From Peptoniphilus genitalis (GTDB lineage Bacteria; Bacillota; Clostridia; Tissierellales; Peptoniphilaceae), in the NCBI RefSeq assembly GCF_023614525.1, contig NZ_CP097885.1:1672501-1736500 (forward strand): DNA of 64,000 bases. The letters run 5' to 3'. The notes beneath the pieces were generated by a model. That model had not been told where the DNA came from. It made no database searches and saw only the letters and a program-made list of their open reading frames with translations. Positions 61,179 to 64,000 of this stretch are shown one piece after another. Position 1 is the stretch's first letter. The number at the start of each line of letters is the position of its first letter. Position numbers and translations under genes: made by a program.

Positions 61179-63309
61179 ATTAATTGAAAAAGTAAAATCC
61201 TATAATGAAAATGCTGATATAGACATGATTAAACGTGCCTATAAGATGGCTGATGAACACCACAGGGGACAAAAGAGAAACTCTGGTGAAGACTATATTA
61301 TTCACCCCCTTAATGTCAGCTTGATTTTGGCAGATATGAATATGGATACAGCAACTATAGTTGCTGGTCTTCTTCATGATGTAGTTGAAGATACAGATGT
61401 AACTCTTGAAGATGTTAAAAATGAATTTGGTCAAGAAATTGCTGACCTAGTTGACGGCGTTACAAAGTTAAAACAATTAAATTATAAAAACAAGGAAGAA
61501 AAACAAGCCGAAAATATAAGAAAAATGGTTCTTGCCATGGCCAAGGACATTAGGGTTATTATTGTTAAATTAGCTGATAGGCTTCACAATATGAGAACTC
61601 TTGAGTACATGACTGATGCCAAGAAGATTGAAAAGGCAACAGAAACTGTTGAAATCTATGCACCAATAGCTGATAGGCTTGGTATGAGCAGGATTAAGTG
61701 GGAACTTGAAGACCTTTCACTTAGGTATCTTGATGAAGAAGGCTACTATGAATTAGTAGACATGGTCAACAAGAGAAGGAATGAAAGAGAAGATTTAATC
61801 AACCACATAATAGGGCTTCTTGAAGAAAACCTAAAAAATGTTGGAATTGAATGTGAAATTAAGGGAAGACCAAAGAACTTCTACTCAATTTATAATAAGA
61901 TGAAGAAGAAGGGCAAGGTCTTTGATGAAATTTATGACCTTTCTGCAGTTAGAATATTAACGCATTCCGTAAAGGATTGTTATGGTGCCCTAGGTGTTGT
62001 TCATACACTTTTCAAACCAATACCAGGTAGGTTTAAGGACTATATAGCTATGCCTAAGCCTAATAAGTATCAATCTCTTCACACAACTGTTATAGACAAT
62101 AATGGAGAGACTTTTGAAGTTCAAATTAGGACTTATGAAATGCATCAAACTGCTGAATATGGTATCGCTGCCCACTGGAAATACAAGGCTGGAGTATCTA
62201 AAGAAACAGCTTTTGATGAAAACTTAACTTGGCTTAGACAATTACTTGAATGGCAAAAAGACTTAAATGATCCAGGCGACTTCATGGATACCCTAAAGAT
62301 TGACTTCTTCGCTGATGAAGTATTTGTCTTCACTCCAAGGGGAGATGTTATAAACTTACCTGAAGGGTCAACTCCAATTGACTTTGCCTACAGAATTCAC
62401 TCCCAAGTTGGTAACACATGTGTAGGTGCTAAGGTCAATGGAAGGATTGTACCACTTAATTACACCCTACAAAGTGGTAATATTGTTGATGTTATTACAA
62501 ATCCAAACACAAGCCCATCTCTTGATTGGTTAAAAATTGTTAAGAGTCCTCAAGCTCGTAAAAAAATCTTGCAATATTTCAAGGTTAAAGATAAGGAAAA
62601 GAATATTGAAAGAGGACGAGATGCTATTGAAAGAGAAGTTAAGAAACTTGGCTACGAAACTCACAAAATCTTGCGTGATGATTGGCTAGAAGAAGTAAAA
62701 GAAAAATTAAATATGCTTAGTCTTGATGAAATGTATGCAGCAGTTGGCTTTGGAACTATAACTACTGCCCAAGTAACTGCAAAATTACAAGATATTTATA
62801 ATAAGCATTACAAAAAAGACGACAAAGGCATTGAAGAAATTGTTGAATCTAAGAGGAGATACAATAACCAAGGAATTGAAGTCAAGGGTGTTGACGGTGT
62901 AAATGTTAGAATTGCAAAATGTTGTACACCAGTCCCTGGAGATGAAATTGTTGGTTATATAACTATTGGAAGAGGAATTTCAGTTCACAGAAAGGACTGT
63001 AAAAATCTACAAAACAATGTTGATCCAGAAAGACTTGTTGAAGTTAAATGGGAAAATTCAAATTCAACAAGCTACAGTGCTTCTATTGAAATCAGGGCCT
63101 TTGACAAGCCAAATGTTATTGCTGATATTGCAAGTAGGGTAAATGAATCTAAACTTAGCATGTCCTATTTAAATGCAAAAGTTGTAAAAAATGGCGACGC
63201 TGTTATAGATATTACAGTTGAAATAACTGACAGTGAAGAACTTGAAAGACTAATGGAAAAACTTAAGAGGATAAACAATGTCCTTGAAGTTTACAGAATA
63301 AAGGCGTGA
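61162..63309 (+). CDS. relA: Bifunctional (p)ppGpp synthetase/hydrolase (RelA/SpoT family, Rel)
   Basis: A 715-residue stringent-response enzyme. The hydrolase HD domain is at about 25-200 (HHRGQKRNSGEDYIIHPLNV, LLHDVVEDTD). The synthetase domain is at about 235-350 (FYSIYNKMKKKGK, DLSAVRILTHSVKDCYGALGVVH). The TGS domain is at about 390-450 (VFVFTPRGDVINLPEGSTPIDFAYRIHS). The C-terminal zinc-finger-like region (RIAKCCTPVPGD) and ACT domain end the protein. An intact HD motif predicts both activities. The ATG at 61162 is preferred because AGGTGAGAAG precedes it; GTG 61153 is the alternative. Confidence 0.97.
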   Translation: MLLIDELIEKVKSYNENADIDMIKRAYKMADEHHRGQKRNSGEDYIIHPLNVSLILADMNMDTATIVAGLLHDVVEDTDVTLEDVKNEFGQEIADLVDGVTKLKQLNYKNKEEKQAENIRKMVLAMAKDIRVIIVKLADRLHNMRTLEYMTDAKKIEKATETVEIYAPIADRLGMSRIKWELEDLSLRYLDEEGYYELVDMVNKRRNEREDLINHIIGLLEENLKNVGIECEIKGRPKNFYSIYNKMKKKGKVFDEIYDLSAVRILTHSVKDCYGALGVVHTLFKPIPGRFKDYIAMPKPNKYQSLHTTVIDNNGETFEVQIRTYEMHQTAEYGIAAHWKYKAGVSKETAFDENLTWLRQLLEWQKDLNDPGDFMDTLKIDFFADEVFVFTPRGDVINLPEGSTPIDFAYRIHSQVGNTCVGAKVNGRIVPLNYTLQSGNIVDVITNPNTSPSLDWLKIVKSPQARKKILQYFKVKDKEKNIERGRDAIEREVKKLGYETHKILRDDWLEEVKEKLNMLSLDEMYAAVGFGTITTAQVTAKLQDIYNKHYKKDDKGIEEIVESKRRYNNQGIEVKGVDGVNVRIAKCCTPVPGDEIVGYITIGRGISVHRKDCKNLQNNVDPERLVEVKWENSNSTSYSASIEIRAFDKPNVIADIASRVNESKLSMSYLNAKVVKNGDAVIDITVEITDSEELERLMEKLKRINNVLEVYRIKA

Positions 63310-63313
63310 TAAA

Positions 63314-63763
63314 ATGCGTGGAGTAGTTCAAAGAGTAAAAAGAGCAAGTGTATCTGTTGATGGCAAAGTGATTTCTAAAATCGACAAGGGGATTATGCTT
63401 TTACTCGGCATAGAAGCTAATGACGACGAAAAAGATTTAGAATATATTATAAAAAAAGTAAGCAAATTGAGAATTTTTGATGACGAAGAAGGGGTTATGA
63501 ATAAGTCTCTTCTTGATTATGGTCTTGAAATTTTAGTTGTAAGTCAATTCACCCTCTATGGGGATGCCAGAAAGGGCAACAGACCATCCTACATTAGGTC
63601 GGCAAAGTTTGATGATGGAATAATTCTTTATGAAAAATTCATTGAAGAGATGAAAAATTTAGGAATTAAGGTTTCTGTTGGCGAATATGGTGCAGATATG
63701 GATGTTGAACTTATTAATGATGGACCGGTTACTATTTTATTGGATTCAAGCAAGGAATTTTAG
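63314..63763 (+). CDS. dtd: D-aminoacyl-tRNA deacylase
   Basis: A 149-residue enzyme that removes D-amino acids (and glycine from tRNA-Ala) from mischarged tRNAs. MRGVVQRVKRASVSVDGKVISKI, the active-site SQFTLYGDARKGNRPSY and the Gly-cis-Pro region NDGPVTILLDS are diagnostic. It lies 4 bp after relA, the common Firmicutes relA-dtd pairing, and 8 bp before the metallo-beta-lactamase-fold gene. Confidence 0.97.
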   Translation: MRGVVQRVKRASVSVDGKVISKIDKGIMLLLGIEANDDEKDLEYIIKKVSKLRIFDDEEGVMNKSLLDYGLEILVVSQFTLYGDARKGNRPSYIRSAKFDDGIILYEKFIEEMKNLGIKVSVGEYGADMDVELINDGPVTILLDSSKEF

Positions 63764-63771
63764 GTGAAATA

Positions 63772-64000
63772 ATGGAATATAAAATTATGAAGTTAGTTGT
63801 TGGAGAGTTACAAGAAAATTGCTTTATACTTTTTGATGAAAACAAGGATGCTTTTGTAGTTGATCCAGGTGGATCAAGTGAAAATATAATTGAAGCTATT
63901 GATAAGAACTCACTAAATATCAAATATATTTTGCTAACTCATGGTCACTTTGATCACGTAGGGGCAGTTGCTGCTCTAGTGAAAAAATACAAGGCGCCAG
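63772..64000 (+). CDS. Metallo-beta-lactamase-fold hydrolase (3' end outside window)
   Basis: The first 76 codons of a glyoxalase II-like hydrolase. KLVVGELQENCFILFDENKDAFVVDPGGS is the typical N-terminal strand pair, and LLTHGHFDHVGAV is the HxHxDH metal-binding motif. The ATG at 63772 follows AGGTGA. This gene commonly follows relA-dtd in Firmicutes. The frame is open to the window edge, so it is truncated only by the window. Confidence 0.9.
   Translation, partial: MEYKIMKLVVGELQENCFILFDENKDAFVVDPGGSSENIIEAIDKNSLNIKYILLTHGHFDHVGAVAALVKKYKAP

Overview
The window is AT-rich chromosomal DNA from a low-GC, anaerobic Gram-positive bacterium. The closest match by inference is the Peptoniphilaceae/Tissierellia, for example an Anaerococcus-type coccus. 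The evidence is the Firmicutes core gene order (plsX-acpP-rnc-smc-ftsY, ylxM-ffh-rpsP-khpA-rimM-trmD-rplS, ruvCAB-queA-tgt-yajC, recJ-relA-dtd), a pyruvate:ferredoxin oxidoreductase, a butyryl-CoA:acetate CoA-transferase, the clostridial SCIFF peptide with its radical-SAM maturase, an S-layer-homology surface protein, and frequent TTG/GTG starts with strong GGAGG sites. I saw no rRNA, tRNA, CRISPR array or transposase.

Layout. 1-6.9 kb is an iron/haem-acquisition region: the end of a FepC/FhuC-type ATPase gene, a flavodoxin, and three exported proteins with NEAT-like domains (one a 1313-residue SLH-anchored protein). 7.2-10.4 kb pairs an ArsR-type regulator with a UvrD-like helicase carrying a RecB-type nuclease. 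10.4-17.8 kb has the CoA-transferase, CarD, a PIN/TRAM membrane protein, a class V aminotransferase and a secreted phosphodiester glycosidase. 17.9-22.5 kb is mostly minus strand (murC, alr, a nucleobase permease), with spoVG on the plus strand. 22.5-31 kb has crcB, a two-component system, a small membrane-protein cassette bounded by duplicated terminators, an M24 aminopeptidase, uvrC and hprK. 31.2-34.7 kb is nifJ. 35.3-47.6 kb is the lipid, cell-division, SRP and ribosome blocks. 47.7-52 kb has a GH18 protein, a PLC-family protein, asnA and an unknown gene. 52-57.3 kb is ruvCAB, a SpoIID-like gene, queA and tgt. 57.4-59.3 kb is yajC plus scfA/scfB. 59.4-64 kb is recJ, relA, dtd and a metallo-beta-lactamase-fold gene that runs off the end.

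Sequence patterns that the genes do not explain: (i) the three longest non-coding gaps (about 11.9, 35.0 and 43.5 kb) each contain a degenerate array with 18-bp periodicity and the same core, AAGTCAT; (ii) the clearest NEAT-like domains keep the SM lip motif but have VDxM where the family haem-ligating YxxxY would be expected; (iii) a promoter-gene-terminator cassette lies between two near-identical copies of one terminator; (iv) the asnA terminator contains the Shine-Dalgarno site of the next gene; (v) FtsY has a duplicated 59-residue acidic segment.
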